Shown: positions 38,049-38,623 of the stretch, one piece after another
How positions within the stretch are numbered: position 1 is the stretch's first letter
Layout of the letters: each line of letters opens with the position of its first letter
IMG/VR virus record: IMGVR_UViG_3300045051_000128
Span: 1-38,623 of that record
Length of the DNA stretch: 38,623 nucleotides
Reading direction: 5' to 3' (one strand)
DNA from: a virus
Made by a program: the position numbers and the translations under genes
Notes under the pieces: generated by a model
What the model was told of the DNA's origin: nothing
Seen by the model: only the letters and a program-made list of their open reading frames with translations
Databases searched by the model: none

Positions 38049-38432
38049 ATGAACAGCATCGCAGCCCGCCACCAAGTACCCTTGCGCAATGACGACGGCG
38101 CACACAAGCCCGCATCCTGCGAATACTGCGGCGCACCCACGGACAGCCACGGCGATTATTCCGAGCCTGTAGGCACCGAAAATCAGCGCGAATTTGTCCG
38201 CGGCATGGCGGCAATCTGTGAGCGCGACGTTGTTGACGGCATGATTATGCTCCTGCGCGTCTGTAACGGCTGCTCAAATGCCGAGATTGCCGAGCGTTTG
38301 TCTGACATTTGCGAGCAAAAGTACACAGAGGACGCGATTCGCAAGCGTTGCGCGAGCATGGGCAAGCGGTTTCCGTGCGTGAAAAAGGAATTGAATCCGG
38401 GGCCATCGTGGGCGGCGCGGGGGAATCTGTAG
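38049..38432 (+). CDS. Zinc-knuckle plus HTH-like protein
   Basis: 127 residues from ATG 38049 (38040 also possible). CEYCG at about 25-29 and CNGC later may bind zinc. GCSNAEIAERLSDICEQKYTEDAIRKR is a helix-turn-helix of sigma-like or GerE-like layout. It sits between large terminase and gpW and could be a packaging accessory factor or late regulator. It is followed by a strong terminator. Confidence 0.55.
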   Translation: MNSIAARHQVPLRNDDGAHKPASCEYCGAPTDSHGDYSEPVGTENQREFVRGMAAICERDVVDGMIMLLRVCNGCSNAEIAERLSDICEQKYTEDAIRKRCASMGKRFPCVKKELNPGPSWAARGNL

Positions 38433-38459
38433 CAAATAGATTACATTCCGCATCATTCC

Positions 38460-38500
38460 GGCGCGAATCGTAGCGTAATCCGCTCGTTTCGCGCCTTTTT
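38460..38500 (+). terminator. Rho-independent terminator before the gpW-like gene
   Basis: Perfect stem GGCGCGAA / TTCGCGCC (38460-38467 with 38488-38495), an inner pair AGCG/CGCT, then five T (38496-38500). It ends the terminase transcript just before the structural genes, so those genes need their own promoter or antitermination; I saw no clear promoter in the 25 bp that remain. Confidence 0.8.
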
Positions 38501-38623
38501 CGTCCGGTATCGTGCGCCCTATTGATGGCAAACGATATTGACACCGCGGCGAAAGCCGAGAACGCAATCAATGGCACGCTTGGCGTAGGCGAGGAATACC
38601 GCCGGCAAGACGGCGTATCTGTC
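38497..38623. repeat. Terminal redundancy, right copy
   Basis: Exact copy of bases 1-127. It includes the start of the gpW-like gene, so that reading frame can be followed from the right end of the window into the left end. Confidence 0.95.

Overview
The window is one complete, circularly closed genome of a tailed phage, probably a siphovirus. Bases 1-127 are repeated exactly at 38497-38623, so the molecule is about 38,496 bp and the repeat is most simply an assembly overlap. Gene order across the closure follows lambda: small terminase, large terminase (GpA type), gpW-like connector, portal, ClpP-type protease with scaffold tail, cement protein, major capsid. The capsid protein, however, resembles Mu gpT. 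No integrase, CI-type repressor, DNA polymerase or classical endolysin was recognised. The host cannot be named from sequence. Several Asn/Thr-rich proteins with Sec signal peptides, and weak resemblances in the tail genes, are the only reason to think of a diderm host, perhaps of the PVC group. That is a weak inference.

Layout. From 29 to about 10.6 kb lie head, connector, tail tube, a short tape measure and tail-tip genes, in a plus-strand series with many ATGA overlaps and a strong terminator after the capsid gene. From 10.5 to 15.3 kb are three large receptor/fibre-type proteins, each with an N-terminal export signal, followed by a small membrane protein (holin candidate). At 15.6 kb is an RNA with canonical tRNA acceptor, D and T arms but about 110 nt between D and T arms instead of an anticodon arm. 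From 15.8 to 18.5 kb are a zinc-ribbon peptide, a lipoprotein, a DUF1353-like protein and a metallophosphoesterase. From 18.5 to 20.6 kb is the only minus-strand block: small proteins, a branched RNA leader, an RNA ligase and a PD-(D/E)XK nuclease. From 20.7 to 30.1 kb is the early/replication region: small zinc and membrane proteins, a SNF2 helicase-methyltransferase fusion, a VRR-NUC-like nuclease, a recombination-associated protein, an HNH protein, a replication initiator carrying iteron-like repeats, and a small protein with an SSB-type C-terminal tip. From 34.0 kb onward are a Dps-like ferritin, a regulatory/packaging-type region and the terminase genes.

The most unusual part is 30.1-33.1 kb. 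Small accessory genes there are separated by a family of imperfect palindromes bounded by boxes of the form (G/A)CC(C/G)AAC ... GTT(G/C)G(G/C)(C/T), with internal stems carrying extra unpaired bases. Two size classes occur (69-70 bp and 102-106 bp). This is the architecture of integron attC sites. The sites are read through in a constant frame: the left box always encodes a C-terminal (P/A/S)-N-(T/N) peptide, and in the long sites the right half supplies a start codon and a shared N-terminus ending in PIVG. The region therefore looks like an integrase-less cassette array in a phage, in which the recombination sites also act as protein tags and start modules.
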